Positions 36,245 to 45,995 of a DNA stretch of 64,000 bases are shown here, in pieces. This DNA comes from CBDBKL01 sp965116215 (GTDB lineage: Bacteria; Bdellovibrionota; Bdellovibrionia; Bdellovibrionales; JAKFYE01). The notes beneath the pieces were generated by a model, which searched no databases, was not told the DNA's origin, and saw only the letters and a program-made list of their open reading frames with translations. Every line of letters begins with the position of its first letter. Position 1 is the first letter of the stretch. The stretch is from the NCBI GenBank assembly GCA_965116215.1, contig OZ220494.1, positions 558,001 to 622,000 of the forward strand, read 5' to 3'. The translations under genes and the position numbers were made by a program.

Positions 36245-38020
36245 CTAATGAATAAGTTGTACTTTTGTTTCTTCAGAAAAAGCGATAAGATCACCGGATA
36301 GAGAATAAGCTTTCACTCTAATTTTATAAAATCCATTTATATCTTCTGAAAAAACAACATAAGGATTTTTTGTTTTAATCTTTTTTACCTCTTCAATTTT
36401 ATCAGATTCTAGAAATTCAAAAATATAAAAATCTGTCTCCTTTGGCCCCCTATACCATTGAATAATCTTTTTTACTTTTTGTGGACTAATTAATATTTTA
36501 TTTTCCTTTAAATTTTCATCAAACCCTTTCCAGATAATTTTTTCTAAATCCTTTACTCTAAACTTAAACTTTTTACTTATATTTGCATTATCATTTATAT
36601 CATATGAAACAACTTGCCAACTGTATTCCCCAGTTTTCAAAGCTGGCAAAAAAAGTGCTGAAAAATGAGTATAAAATCTTTTATTATAACCATCGGGACC
36701 TTTTAATAGTACTGCATATCTTTTAAAAGCTAATTTATCATTCCACCTTAATGAAATTTTTCCTTTTCTGATTTCATCAAAAGAAAGAACATCTTCATGA
36801 TTAGGTAAAACAGATAGAATAGAAAAAGATATATCTTGAACTCTGAATTTTTCAGGTTGTCCTAATACAATTTCTGATGTATCAAATCTGTAACCATTAA
36901 CTCGCCAATAAAAAGTTCCTCTCCATGGAAATTCATAGAAGACAATACCTTCTCTTTCTACAAGCTCATTTAAAATAATATTTTTAAAATCTTTTGTTTG
37001 AGAAATTTCAAGGACAAGTCTATCTAAACGAGATGGATTCTCCCAACGAAATCGAATTTTATCTGTTCCTTTATAAAAATTAACAATCTTATTATTCCTT
37101 GGCTCTATAAGTTGTACTGGGAGTTCCTCTGATACAAAAATTTTATAAATCCAAGAATAAAATTCACGATATTGAGTCACTAACTTTAGTTGCCAATAAT
37201 AATTCCCATTAGGAATATATGCTGCAAATTCAGAATTATTTATATCTATATGGGATATAGGGAAAAGTTTTAAAGATTCAGATTTTCTTCCAATATAAAG
37301 TTGAACCTCTTCTGCATCTTTGATGCCGGACCAACTAAATCGTGTTGGACGACTTCGATTATATTTATAGTAAACACGATCGTAGGCTTTAGGTGTTATT
37401 ATATGTATATCTTTTTGTTCTAAATTCCATTGACCCTTTGAGTATTTAATAACTTCATCTGTTTCTACACTCAACTCTTTTTCAAATAACTTAAGCTGAA
37501 CTTGTCCACGATAAACTTCCACTTGTAATTTTCCGCCTACCTTTCCTCGAATCAGAACATCTGCATTCCAAATTTCCAAATAAGACTCTCCTAAATTCAC
37601 CTCATAACGAATATCTTTTTTCTCCCCATGACTAGAAATATAAAACTCACCCATATAATAAAAAAAGCGAATATCTTCCTTGGTTTTTGAAATACGAATA
37701 GATGTTCTCTCACCCAATTCAAACCTATCATTTGAATGATGAGCAAGAATCATCATATGAGAGTCTGGTCCTGTGAGTACCTGATCGCCATAATAGATAG
37801 GATTGGATTCATAGATTTTTAAAAAATTTCTAGACCCCCTTAAAGTACTGCCCCCACGACCCTTTAAATAATAAATAGAACCAAACTTGTCTAAAAGTTC
37901 CCTATCTAACTGAGTAGACCATGGGAACTTGTGGTACACCAAAAAACTGATCATTGTAATAAGAGCAAGTAATATCCAATATGGTAAATATCTAATTATT
38001 TTCTGAACAAAAAATCTCAT
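36245..38020 (-). CDS. FecR-domain membrane protein
   Basis: A 591-residue protein with an N-terminal cytoplasmic basic start and one membrane helix (YLPYWILLALITMISFLV, 12-29). A FecR-like domain (about 75-195) follows, and then several Ig/fibronectin-like repeats, recognisable by recurring FRW.NPSRLDRLVLEIS, ISLRWNDKLAFKRYAVLL and YSWQVVSYD patterns. In known systems FecR proteins link outer signals to sigma factors; here no sigma gene is adjacent, and related deltaproteobacterial proteins have no assigned role. It diverges from putA across a region that contains a palindrome. Confidence 0.75.
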   Translation of the reverse strand: MRFFVQKIIRYLPYWILLALITMISFLVYHKFPWSTQLDRELLDKFGSIYYLKGRGGSTLRGSRNFLKIYESNPIYYGDQVLTGPDSHMMILAHHSNDRFELGERTSIRISKTKEDIRFFYYMGEFYISSHGEKKDIRYEVNLGESYLEIWNADVLIRGKVGGKLQVEVYRGQVQLKLFEKELSVETDEVIKYSKGQWNLEQKDIHIITPKAYDRVYYKYNRSRPTRFSWSGIKDAEEVQLYIGRKSESLKLFPISHIDINNSEFAAYIPNGNYYWQLKLVTQYREFYSWIYKIFVSEELPVQLIEPRNNKIVNFYKGTDKIRFRWENPSRLDRLVLEISQTKDFKNIILNELVEREGIVFYEFPWRGTFYWRVNGYRFDTSEIVLGQPEKFRVQDISFSILSVLPNHEDVLSFDEIRKGKISLRWNDKLAFKRYAVLLKGPDGYNKRFYTHFSALFLPALKTGEYSWQVVSYDINDNANISKKFKFRVKDLEKIIWKGFDENLKENKILISPQKVKKIIQWYRGPKETDFYIFEFLESDKIEEVKKIKTKNPYVVFSEDINGFYKIRVKAYSLSGDLIAFSEETKVQLIH

Positions 38021-38069
38021 TTATATAAGGTTACTGTATTTTTTTCCTTTGATCCTCTCTGATTCAAAT

Positions 38070-38086
38070 ATATTGCGCCGCAATAT
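38070..38086. promoter_or_regulatory. Palindrome in the FecR-like/putA divergent region
   Basis: ATATTGCG-C-CGCAATAT is a perfect 8-bp inverted repeat around one base. Its GCGCCGC core stands out in AT-rich DNA. It lies 50 bp upstream of the FecR-like gene and 153 bp before putA. An operator is plausible but unproven. Confidence 0.4.
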
Positions 38087-38157
38087 TTTGTACAGGAGAA
38101 ACACAGAGACCATGTTTTGATAGAGAACTTTAGAATATAAAAATCTGTTTAATTCAG

Positions 38158-38235
38158 ATGACTTTTCCTCCAAAGTTCCATGAAATACTTGAAGATCCAG
38201 ACCTTTTTAAGGCATACCCTTTTGCAAGGATTTAG
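38158..38235 (+). CDS. Possible 25-residue leader ORF before putA
   Basis: ATG 38158 opens a 25-codon frame (MTFPPKFHEILEDPDLFKAY plus PFARI) ending at TAG 38233-38235, 3 nt before the putA ATG. There is no clear Shine-Dalgarno. It could be a translated leader, or chance. The putA Shine-Dalgarno (AAGGA) lies at its 3' end. Confidence 0.25.
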   Translation: MTFPPKFHEILEDPDLFKAYPFARI

Positions 38236-38238
38236 GCG

Positions 38239-41184
38239 ATGTCTCCTCATTTTCAATCTCAAATAGAAAAACAAGGTGAACTTATATTTTCATCTATGGA
38301 AGATGAAAACATGTCACTTTTTAATAAAAATTGGTGGTATGGCAAGGTCATGGACTGGAGTATGAAAAATGAAACCTTTAAAGTTCAAATGTTTCGTTTT
38401 ATAGATGTCCTTCCCTCACTCACATCTAATGCAGAGATAGCTCGTCACCTTAAAGAATATTTCAGTAATGAAAATGAAGAATTACCAAAAATTTTTCATA
38501 TAGGATCTCGTGTAGGCGTCCTGACGCCTCATCTTCTTGCTGGGGTTATCAAAAAAAATATTACTGAAATGGCAAGAATGTTTATTGGGGGAGAAGACTT
38601 AAAAGAATCCCTACCAAAGCTTTACAAATTACGAACAAATAAGAATATTGCATTTACAGTTGACTTATTAGGTGAAGCAACCCTTAGCGAAAAAGAAGCT
38701 CTTCATTATCAGAAACAATATTTAAATATTATTTTAGATTTATTTAAAGAATCAAAAAAATGGAAAGATATCTCCATTCTAGACACAGACTCTTTTGGAC
38801 CCATTCCCAAATCTAATATTTCTATTAAAATTACAAGTTTATATTCACAAATAAAAGGTATCGATTGGGAGAATTCAAAACAAAAAGTTATTGAAAAACT
38901 TAAGCCTCTTTTTAAAAATGCTGTAGAAAAAAATATTTTTTTAAATATAGATATGGAAAGCTACAGTCTTAAAAATTTAACTCTTGATATCTTTAAAACT
39001 CTCCTGATGGATCCTGAATTTAATAAATACCCACATTTTGGAATAGTTATTCAATCTTATCTTAAAGATTCCTACGAAGATATTAAATATCTCATCAAAT
39101 TTGCACAACTTCGTGGAGTTCCCTTTACAGTCCGATTAGTGAAAGGGGCTTATTGGGACTATGAAACAACTCATGCTCAACAAGTGAATTGGCCTATTCC
39201 TGTTTATACATCAAAACAAAATTCTGATGCCAACTACGAACGCTGTGCCTTCCTATTATTAGACCATATTCAAAGTATTAAATTAGCCCTAGGATCTCAT
39301 AATATAAGATCAATAGCTGCAGCCCAAGTCTATGCAAAAGAAAAAGGTATTCCACCCAATGCATATGAAATTCAAATGCTCTATGGTATGGCAGATCCCA
39401 TTAAAAAAGCTTTGGTAAATCTGGGATATAGAATTCGTGAATACGTTCCTATAGGAGAACTACTTCCTGGTATGTCTTATCTAGTCCGCAGGTTATTAGA
39501 GAACACTTCTAATGAAAGTTTTTTACGATCTAAATTTGTTGAAGACACAAAACAAAAAATTTTATTAAAGCAACCTCAATGGACTGATGAGCCTATTGCA
39601 TCCATAACACCTGGATTTCAAAATGAAGCCCCTCTAGATTTCACAAAATTAAAAGAACGTCAAAATTTTATAAAAGCTTTAAATTCAATAAAAACAGATG
39701 TTAATTATCCCATTTACATTAATGGAGAAAAAAAGATATCTAAATTAAAAGTTAAAAGTCTCAATCCCTCTCACCCTAATACCTCTGTAGGAACAGTGTA
39801 TTTTGCAACAATTGATCATGCAGAAAAAGCAATATTTTTTGGAAAAAAGGCATTTCAAAATTGGTCCAAAACTCCCATTATGGAACGTGCAAGATACATT
39901 GATAAATTATCTGAAAAAATTAAAGAAAATCGCTATAAATTATCGGCCCTTGAGGTTTATGAGGTTGGTAAGCCTTGGAGTGAGGCTGATGCAGATATTT
40001 GTGAAGCCATTGACTTTTGCAAATACTACTCTTGGCTAGCCCGTACAAAATTAAATAAAAGAACTCGCACTCAAATAGTGCCCGGCGAGTTGGGAGTTCA
40101 AGAATATATTCCCAGAGGAGTCTGTGCGGTCATTGCTCCATGGAATTTTCCACTAGCTATCTTAACAGGTATGGTATCTGCTGCTCTCATAACTGGTAAT
40201 ACCGTTATTATGAAACCTGCAGAGCAAAGCTCTATCATTGCGGCTCATCTCTACCAACTCTTTAAAGATATTCACCTTCCAAGGGGTGTCGTTTCTTACC
40301 TACCAGGCAAGGGGGAGGAAATTGGTTCTTATTTAGTAAAACATCCTGATGTTCCATTAATCGCATTTACGGGATCTAAGGAGGTTGGACTTAAAATTCA
40401 TCAAGAGTCTTCAAAAGTAAAAGGCTCGTCCGTCAAACGTTGTATAATAGAAATGGGAGGCAAAAATGCAATAATAATAGATTCAGATGCTGACCTTGAC
40501 GAAGCTGTTTCAGGAGTCATTTACTCAGCCTTTGGATTTCAAGGTCAGAAATGTTCTGCCTGTAGTCGAGTTATTATCCTTACACCTATTTACAATAAGT
40601 TTGTGACACGACTTATAGAAGCAACTCGTAGCATTTATGTTGAATATGCAGAAAAACCCTCATGTTACATCGGACCACTTATAGATGAAAAAGCAAGAAG
40701 AAAAGCATTTTCATATATTGAAGAGGCTAAAAATAAACATAACCTTCTTTTTCAAAGCAAAATACCAACTGAAGGTTACTTTATACCCCCAACTATTTTT
40801 ACTGATGTTGATCAAAACTCAAAGCTAGCCAGAGAAGAAATTTTTGCTCCTATTATTGCACTCTTTAAAGCAAAAAATCTAAATCACGCTATCGATATTG
40901 CAAATGATTCTCCCTTTGGATTAACTGGAGGGTTTTATTCACGTAGCCCTCATAATATTCAAAATGTTAAAAAATATTTCCATGTTGGCAACCTCTACAT
41001 CAACAGACCAAATACAGGAGCTATTGTACAAAGACATCCTTTTGGAGGACTCAAATTATCAGGTATTGGTTATAAAGCTGGAGGGCCTGATTACCTTTTA
41101 CAGTTTTTAGATTCGAAATGTGTAACTGAAAATACTCTTAGACGCGGATTTGCTCCAAGTGAAGAGTTGAACCAAGGAAGCTAA
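38239..41184 (+). CDS. putA: Bifunctional proline dehydrogenase / glutamate-semialdehyde dehydrogenase
   Basis: Oxidises proline to glutamate in two steps. The 981 residues comprise an FAD-binding PRODH barrel (about 60-460, with FTVRLVKGAYWDYE, and YVPIGELLPGMSYLVRRLLENTSNE as the substrate motif) and an aldehyde dehydrogenase domain (about 500-970). In the latter, ARGVCAVIAPWNFP-like PRGVCAVIAPWNFPLAI binds NAD, IEMGGKNAII carries the base, and FQGQKCSACSRV holds the catalytic cysteine. There is no N-terminal ribbon-helix-helix, so it is not a self-repressing PutA. Its last 78 nt overlap the convergent rhomboid gene. Confidence 0.95.
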   Translation: MSPHFQSQIEKQGELIFSSMEDENMSLFNKNWWYGKVMDWSMKNETFKVQMFRFIDVLPSLTSNAEIARHLKEYFSNENEELPKIFHIGSRVGVLTPHLLAGVIKKNITEMARMFIGGEDLKESLPKLYKLRTNKNIAFTVDLLGEATLSEKEALHYQKQYLNIILDLFKESKKWKDISILDTDSFGPIPKSNISIKITSLYSQIKGIDWENSKQKVIEKLKPLFKNAVEKNIFLNIDMESYSLKNLTLDIFKTLLMDPEFNKYPHFGIVIQSYLKDSYEDIKYLIKFAQLRGVPFTVRLVKGAYWDYETTHAQQVNWPIPVYTSKQNSDANYERCAFLLLDHIQSIKLALGSHNIRSIAAAQVYAKEKGIPPNAYEIQMLYGMADPIKKALVNLGYRIREYVPIGELLPGMSYLVRRLLENTSNESFLRSKFVEDTKQKILLKQPQWTDEPIASITPGFQNEAPLDFTKLKERQNFIKALNSIKTDVNYPIYINGEKKISKLKVKSLNPSHPNTSVGTVYFATIDHAEKAIFFGKKAFQNWSKTPIMERARYIDKLSEKIKENRYKLSALEVYEVGKPWSEADADICEAIDFCKYYSWLARTKLNKRTRTQIVPGELGVQEYIPRGVCAVIAPWNFPLAILTGMVSAALITGNTVIMKPAEQSSIIAAHLYQLFKDIHLPRGVVSYLPGKGEEIGSYLVKHPDVPLIAFTGSKEVGLKIHQESSKVKGSSVKRCIIEMGGKNAIIIDSDADLDEAVSGVIYSAFGFQGQKCSACSRVIILTPIYNKFVTRLIEATRSIYVEYAEKPSCYIGPLIDEKARRKAFSYIEEAKNKHNLLFQSKIPTEGYFIPPTIFTDVDQNSKLAREEIFAPIIALFKAKNLNHAIDIANDSPFGLTGGFYSRSPHNIQNVKKYFHVGNLYINRPNTGAIVQRHPFGGLKLSGIGYKAGGPDYLLQFLDSKCVTENTLRRGFAPSEELNQGS

Positions 41185-42090
41185 AAGCATACCAAAGCTC
41201 AACCCTCCAAGATGAGCTGTATGGGCAATATTATTCAATCCCTCAACCGTCGATAGATACCCAGAGAGATTTATAACAAACCAACATACTAACATCACCC
41301 AAGCTGACAAATTCACAAACCCAGTATAACCTTTTATAGGCAATAACCAATACATAAAACGTATAGGTCTTTTCCAATTGAGAAAACAATAAAAACCAAT
41401 CAATCCTGCTATAGAACCACTTGCACCAATCAGAGGAGCACTAGAAAGTCCTGATAAAAATTTAAATGATAAAGCCGAAAAAGCTCCAGAGCTTAAATAA
41501 AATAATAAAAATAAAAAACTTCCCATATAACTTTCTAAAACTTTTCCAAAAATAAGTAAGAAAAATATATTAAAAATAATATGTAAATATCCAGAATGTA
41601 TAAACTGATAGCTTATCCAACGAAAAAACTCCTCATGATCTTTTTGAAGTCCCCATTTTCGACTAGGGTCTTTTAAAAAAAATTTTAGAAATGAAATAAA
41701 TTTTAATCTCCAATAATTAAGTATAACTTGATCTCCATAATAATCTGTATAAATACCTTTAGACAAAAACTGACTATCTCTTAATGAAAAATAAGACATT
41801 CTTTTAATAAATTCTGGATTTCCAGATAATGCCAAAGAAGACATTTCATTAAAAATAGAGGAGTAATATTCAGATTTCATTTCTATATACTGCGCATATA
41901 ACAAACCTTGCGTCTCTTCTAGTTTCTCATTTTTATAAAAATTCTTAAAGGCTACTTGAATTCTATTCTGTTGTTCTTGAAAAGAAAAAAATAAAAAAAG
42001 ATTTAATAAAATAATCATCCATGTTGTAGGTGCTTGTTTAAGTGTAGGAAAGCCCTTTAAATAAGGTATTATCATAAAAAATAAAATCAC
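41107..42090 (-). CDS. Rhomboid family intramembrane protease
   Basis: A 327-residue protein with an unusual N-terminus: one or two hydrophobic segments (to about residue 37) and a soluble insertion of about 115 residues before the rhomboid core. Core motifs are HSGYLHIIFNIFFLLIFGKVLE, the nucleophile GASGSIAGLIGFY and AHLGGLSFG. It starts 4 nt inside the stop of the RDD gene (coupled) and ends inside the 3' end of putA on the opposite strand. Substrate unknown. Confidence 0.9.
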   Translation of the reverse strand: MILFFMIIPYLKGFPTLKQAPTTWMIILLNLFLFFSFQEQQNRIQVAFKNFYKNEKLEETQGLLYAQYIEMKSEYYSSIFNEMSSLALSGNPEFIKRMSYFSLRDSQFLSKGIYTDYYGDQVILNYWRLKFISFLKFFLKDPSRKWGLQKDHEEFFRWISYQFIHSGYLHIIFNIFFLLIFGKVLESYMGSFLFLLFYLSSGAFSALSFKFLSGLSSAPLIGASGSIAGLIGFYCFLNWKRPIRFMYWLLPIKGYTGFVNLSAWVMLVCWFVINLSGYLSTVEGLNNIAHTAHLGGLSFGMLLASLVQLFTWSKSASKSIFSYTFRI

Positions 42091-44000
42091 TCTACTGTTC
42101 CTATTCTTAGTAATAATCTTTTATATTCCTTTTGACTGGAGGCTGGACTTCTAAAATCTCTCTTATTAAAAAGGCGTTCACATATTTTAAAGGACCCAGA
42201 CTCACAATAAGCAGTAACCAGTTCCTGATTTGTACTCTGATAATAAGGGTCTTTTTTAAATAAAAATTTTCCTACTTTTAAAGAAGATTTATATAAGCCG
42301 TTCTTATTTAATTTCTTCATCAACTTCTGCCCAATAAATTTCCAATCCCAAGAAATAATTGACCACGATTTTATCCATTCATGCTGGTATCTTTCTAATT
42401 CAGGTATCTCTGTTATTAAATCTAATAGTTTAATTTTTGCAGCATAAGAAATAATACTATTGTTAGGTTCATTTTGAATAACAACTCTCAGTTTCTTTTT
42501 GGCCTGTTTCATTTTTCCTTCAGATTCAAAAACCAATGAGGATAAATAATCTTTAATAGAAGATGGAAATGATTTTGATAGTAAATCTTTATAATCTTTA
42601 TTGTATCCCATACAGGATTTTAATCTTAAATTTAAAAGGAAATATAAATCATTTGAATTTGAAAATGACTGAATTTTATTTTTTTGAACAAGAGAACAAC
42701 TTGCATTTGTTAAATTATTACAGGATTTATTCAATTGTTTATAACATAACCAACTAGCAATTTTATATTTTTGTGTCCTATCTAGATATTCAGATATAGA
42801 TTTAAATGCAACTTCTGATTCACTATATTTCTCAATTCCCGAAAGAGCTATAATACGATGAGATCCCAAAAATTCTGATAAATATTTCTCAGGCCATAAT
42901 TTTTTAATTAACTCTAATACTTTATTATAATCTTTAACTTTTTCAAAATATTTAATCCCCCAAATAATAACATGAGCTGAGGCATTAGGGAGTATCAATT
43001 CTAGCTTTTCTTTAGCTCTCTCCCAATCTTCTTCTGCCAATAGACTCATAAATTGAGTAAACTGACATGCTTCAGATGTTTCATATTTTTCACAAATATA
43101 TCTAATGTATGAATTAGATAATTCTGCATGGCTATATGTTAAAAAAGTTTTTGCCAAATAAGCATTTGACATCTCTTCTTCATTCCCAAAACTATAATGC
43201 GTTTCTCTTTTCAAACAATCTTCTTGAATAACTCCAGCAGCATAAAGTCCTAAAGCCACTGACAAACGAGAATTTTTATCATTAGGCCAATCTTTTGAAG
43301 CATTCTCTATAATTTCACATTTTTTAATTTTAAAAATTTTATTTTCACTAAGATTTATATATTCTATTCCTTTGTAAATTTTTAAAGCAATACCTCCAAG
43401 AAAAATTATAAAGATAAAAATAAACAGTAACTTTGCAAAGATTGCTTCCTTATAGCTAGGGTGATTTGATTTTCTATAACTTGTACTCACAACAATTGTA
43501 TTTGAAAGTCGATCATGTAATAATCTTCTTCTAGGGTCAGAAAAAATAGATAAATGAAAAACTCCAATAAAAAATAACTCAAAAAAATGAATTATAGATC
43601 GTGTAAAAGCATCTAATAAATTTAATGTATACTGAGGCCATAAAGAGATGACTTTAATTTGAAATATTCTTTTACCAATTGTTGAACCACTATAAAATAT
43701 AAAAAAACTCCAATAAAATATTAAAATTAAAGATGCTATACCCCATGACAAAAAAATATTAAAAATAGCTCCCTGAAAATCATTAATAAGGTAGGCTTCT
43801 TGTATTTTTTTCTGTATGGGAGCAAGAATCAAAATAGATATAAAAAATATAATCCCAACATCTATAATAAATGCAGCTAACCTATCTATGGGATCTGCCA
43901 AACGAAAAGATTTTGTTTTTAAAAATTGATCTTTAGAAGCCTCTTCGAATTTTTCAAAATTTTCTTTTACCATTGCTATTTTCTCATCGGAAAATAGCAA
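42087..44000 (-). CDS. RDD-family membrane protein with repeat-rich domain
   Basis: A 637-residue protein. The N-terminal RDD domain (about 30-180) contains RLADPIDRLAAFIIDVG, GSTIGKRIFQIKVIS and DPRRRLLHDRLSNTIVV. A further membrane helix (LLFIFIFIIFLGGIALKIY, about 193-211) leads into a large soluble region (about 215-637) with helical, TPR-like hairpins (e.g. LSVALGLYAAGVIQEDCL and EGKMKQAKKKLRVVIQNEPNNS). TPR-like repeats suggest protein binding outside the membrane. No function is known. It is transcribed with the rhomboid gene. Confidence 0.8.
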   Translation of the reverse strand: MLFSDEKIAMVKENFEKFEEASKDQFLKTKSFRLADPIDRLAAFIIDVGIIFFISILILAPIQKKIQEAYLINDFQGAIFNIFLSWGIASLILIFYWSFFIFYSGSTIGKRIFQIKVISLWPQYTLNLLDAFTRSIIHFFELFFIGVFHLSIFSDPRRRLLHDRLSNTIVVSTSYRKSNHPSYKEAIFAKLLFIFIFIIFLGGIALKIYKGIEYINLSENKIFKIKKCEIIENASKDWPNDKNSRLSVALGLYAAGVIQEDCLKRETHYSFGNEEEMSNAYLAKTFLTYSHAELSNSYIRYICEKYETSEACQFTQFMSLLAEEDWERAKEKLELILPNASAHVIIWGIKYFEKVKDYNKVLELIKKLWPEKYLSEFLGSHRIIALSGIEKYSESEVAFKSISEYLDRTQKYKIASWLCYKQLNKSCNNLTNASCSLVQKNKIQSFSNSNDLYFLLNLRLKSCMGYNKDYKDLLSKSFPSSIKDYLSSLVFESEGKMKQAKKKLRVVIQNEPNNSIISYAAKIKLLDLITEIPELERYQHEWIKSWSIISWDWKFIGQKLMKKLNKNGLYKSSLKVGKFLFKKDPYYQSTNQELVTAYCESGSFKICERLFNKRDFRSPASSQKEYKRLLLRIGTVE

Positions 44001-44008
44001 TATAAATC

Positions 44009-44593
44009 TTAGAGGTGTCTTATTTGCATTTTTAGCAGTCGACCGAAAATATCTGTTTGAAATTGCACTTCTGCTAATGAGACAGAAGTCGAGTTAAATA
44101 ATTCATATGTTTCAGTGATTGCATCTGTTGTAGATATAGTATTTTTCTTAACTAGATGCTCATAGTCTTTTAAATTAAATAAATCTTTGTATTTCATGAA
44201 AAATTCTCCTTTATCTACAATAGATTTTGGATGATCTCCATGAATAACACTTAAAGCAAACTCAATTTCTGATAATTGACCTTTATCTAAGCGTACAGAA
44301 TACTTACCTTCTAAAAAACCAAATCGAAATTTATCAAAAGATGATGGACTTTCAGAAAAAGAAGCTATTTTACGATTTGATAGGTGATTTATTAATTTCT
44401 TTTTAATTTTCATAGATTTTCTATCGTCTCGAACACTTGCCATGCTACGTACTGGAGAAAGTCTATTGGCCAAAGTATTTGGCTTCAGTTTTTCAGAAGA
44501 TATAAAAGTATTAAAACTCAAAACAAGAGTAAAAATAGCAATCATAAAAGTTAGATACCAAAATACTTTTATATTTTTCCCCTTTTTTTGCAC
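44009..44593 (-). CDS. Single-pass membrane protein of unknown function
   Basis: 194 residues with one N-terminal membrane helix (VFWYLTFMIAIFTLVLSFNTFI). The remainder is soluble, with no recognised domain, and ends TDIFGRLLKMQIRHL. The start is GTG (44591-44593) with a GGGGGAG Shine-Dalgarno 4 nt upstream. It lies 8 nt before the RDD gene in the same orientation. Confidence 0.65.
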   Translation of the reverse strand: MQKKGKNIKVFWYLTFMIAIFTLVLSFNTFISSEKLKPNTLANRLSPVRSMASVRDDRKSMKIKKKLINHLSNRKIASFSESPSSFDKFRFGFLEGKYSVRLDKGQLSEIEFALSVIHGDHPKSIVDKGEFFMKYKDLFNLKDYEHLVKKNTISTTDAITETYELFNSTSVSLAEVQFQTDIFGRLLKMQIRHL

Positions 44594-44729
44594 CTGCTCC
44601 CCCTTATTCTTTAAAGCTATAAGCTGCTAGAATCATGCCATTCTTAGGAACAATGCATATTATAAAACTGTCTATATTGTAGACAGTTGTTTATTCATTA
44701 TCAAGACAAAGGCTGTCTGAAAAAATAAA

Positions 44730-45971
44730 TCAAAAATTTTTAGATTTAAAAACCTCAAGTGCATCTTTCACATATGAGTCCACTCCAGAACGAGCTTCAT
44801 CTATACGATAAACACTTTCTTTATGAGGAACTATCCCTATGCCTTCAATTTGACGTTCTCCACGATCCATAAATGTTGCATGGGGTATTGAAAGAGAGTA
44901 CCCAGTACCTAGCTTTAATCCTTTTAAAATAGCAAGAACAACTTCTCCAGCAGAATTTTCTCCTATAATTGTAGTTTTAGCTCTTTGTTTTAAAGCATAT
45001 GCAAAAATTTCAGCGACAGAAGCTGAATATCTATCCATTAATAAAACAATAGGCTTTTTAAAACATCCATAACCTTCAAAGGGAACTAAATCTATTTCTA
45101 CTCGCTCTTCCATTAATCTCAACTGTTTAAAAGAATTTAAAGAATCAGGAAACTGCTTTCTACCTCTAGGTTTATAGCGAGGTTGTCTAATTACACCAAT
45201 AGACTGATTATCACAAAGTATAAAACTCAATGCTCTCAACATAGCACCAAAATCTCCACCTGTATTACCACGAATATCTATAATTAATTGTGATACTTTA
45301 TTTATTTTACTCATTGTCTCACTTATATAATACTCATCTCTAAATGAAAAAGCCATAAAACTAGAAATTTTTAAATAACCTGTTTCATTATCAATTAGGA
45401 AATAGATTGGACGCTTATCAAAAAATAATTCTCTAGGTACAACTTGAAGCTCCAATGATTCTCCATTTCTTACAATAAAATATGTTCCCTTTTGATTCCG
45501 AACACTCTGTTCATTTTCAACAATATTTCCATTAATCTCTAAAACCTCATCACCTATTTGAAAACCTGCAAACTTTCCTGAACTACCATCTATAACTTCA
45601 TAAACAATATAAAAATCTTTTATATTCCTAACACGAAGACCTGTATCTTTAGATATACCTTTCCAAAAAAAGCGTATATCATTTGGTACCCAGAGTGAAA
45701 GATGTGAAGTTTGAAATCTTGAAAACATTGATTCTACACTTTCTATAAATTCCCGTATACGAAACCCTCTAGGCAGTTTTTTACCTTTATCTCGACATTC
45801 TTCATGCCATTTAGTGAATCCCTTAATCTCTTTGTAATAATTTATAAAAATAAAATCACAAATTTCTATATAAGAAGTCTTCAAAAAAACTGAAGACATT
45901 GGAGTTACAAAAAAATAATAAAAACTCAATCCTCCAAAAACAAATGCAATAAACCCTTTGAAAAGATTCAA
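44730..45971 (-). CDS. S41-family peptidase with PDZ-like domain
   Basis: A 413-residue membrane-anchored protein: N-terminal helix (FIAFVFGGLSFYYFFV, 7-22), PDZ-like domain (about 105-180, with GKFAGFQIGDEVLEINGN), and an S41 core with the family motif LIIDIRGNTGGDFGAM (228-244) and the nucleophile in YSASVAE (Ser318). In CtpA/Tsp the catalytic lysine follows in GEPTFGK; the equivalent residue here is Glu343 (GENSAGE), as in S41 members that do not use a Ser-Lys dyad. It probably processes envelope proteins. It is next to the rhomboid/RDD cluster. Confidence 0.82.
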   Translation of the reverse strand: MNLFKGFIAFVFGGLSFYYFFVTPMSSVFLKTSYIEICDFIFINYYKEIKGFTKWHEECRDKGKKLPRGFRIREFIESVESMFSRFQTSHLSLWVPNDIRFFWKGISKDTGLRVRNIKDFYIVYEVIDGSSGKFAGFQIGDEVLEINGNIVENEQSVRNQKGTYFIVRNGESLELQVVPRELFFDKRPIYFLIDNETGYLKISSFMAFSFRDEYYISETMSKINKVSQLIIDIRGNTGGDFGAMLRALSFILCDNQSIGVIRQPRYKPRGRKQFPDSLNSFKQLRLMEERVEIDLVPFEGYGCFKKPIVLLMDRYSASVAEIFAYALKQRAKTTIIGENSAGEVVLAILKGLKLGTGYSLSIPHATFMDRGERQIEGIGIVPHKESVYRIDEARSGVDSYVKDALEVFKSKNF

Positions 45972-45995
45972 TTTTTATCTAACCTTATCATTACA

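Noticed and set aside
44675..44716. AGACAG...CTGTCT as a terminator after the S41 gene
   Set aside because: Six-bp stem with a long loop of about 27 nt and no T run in the correct position.
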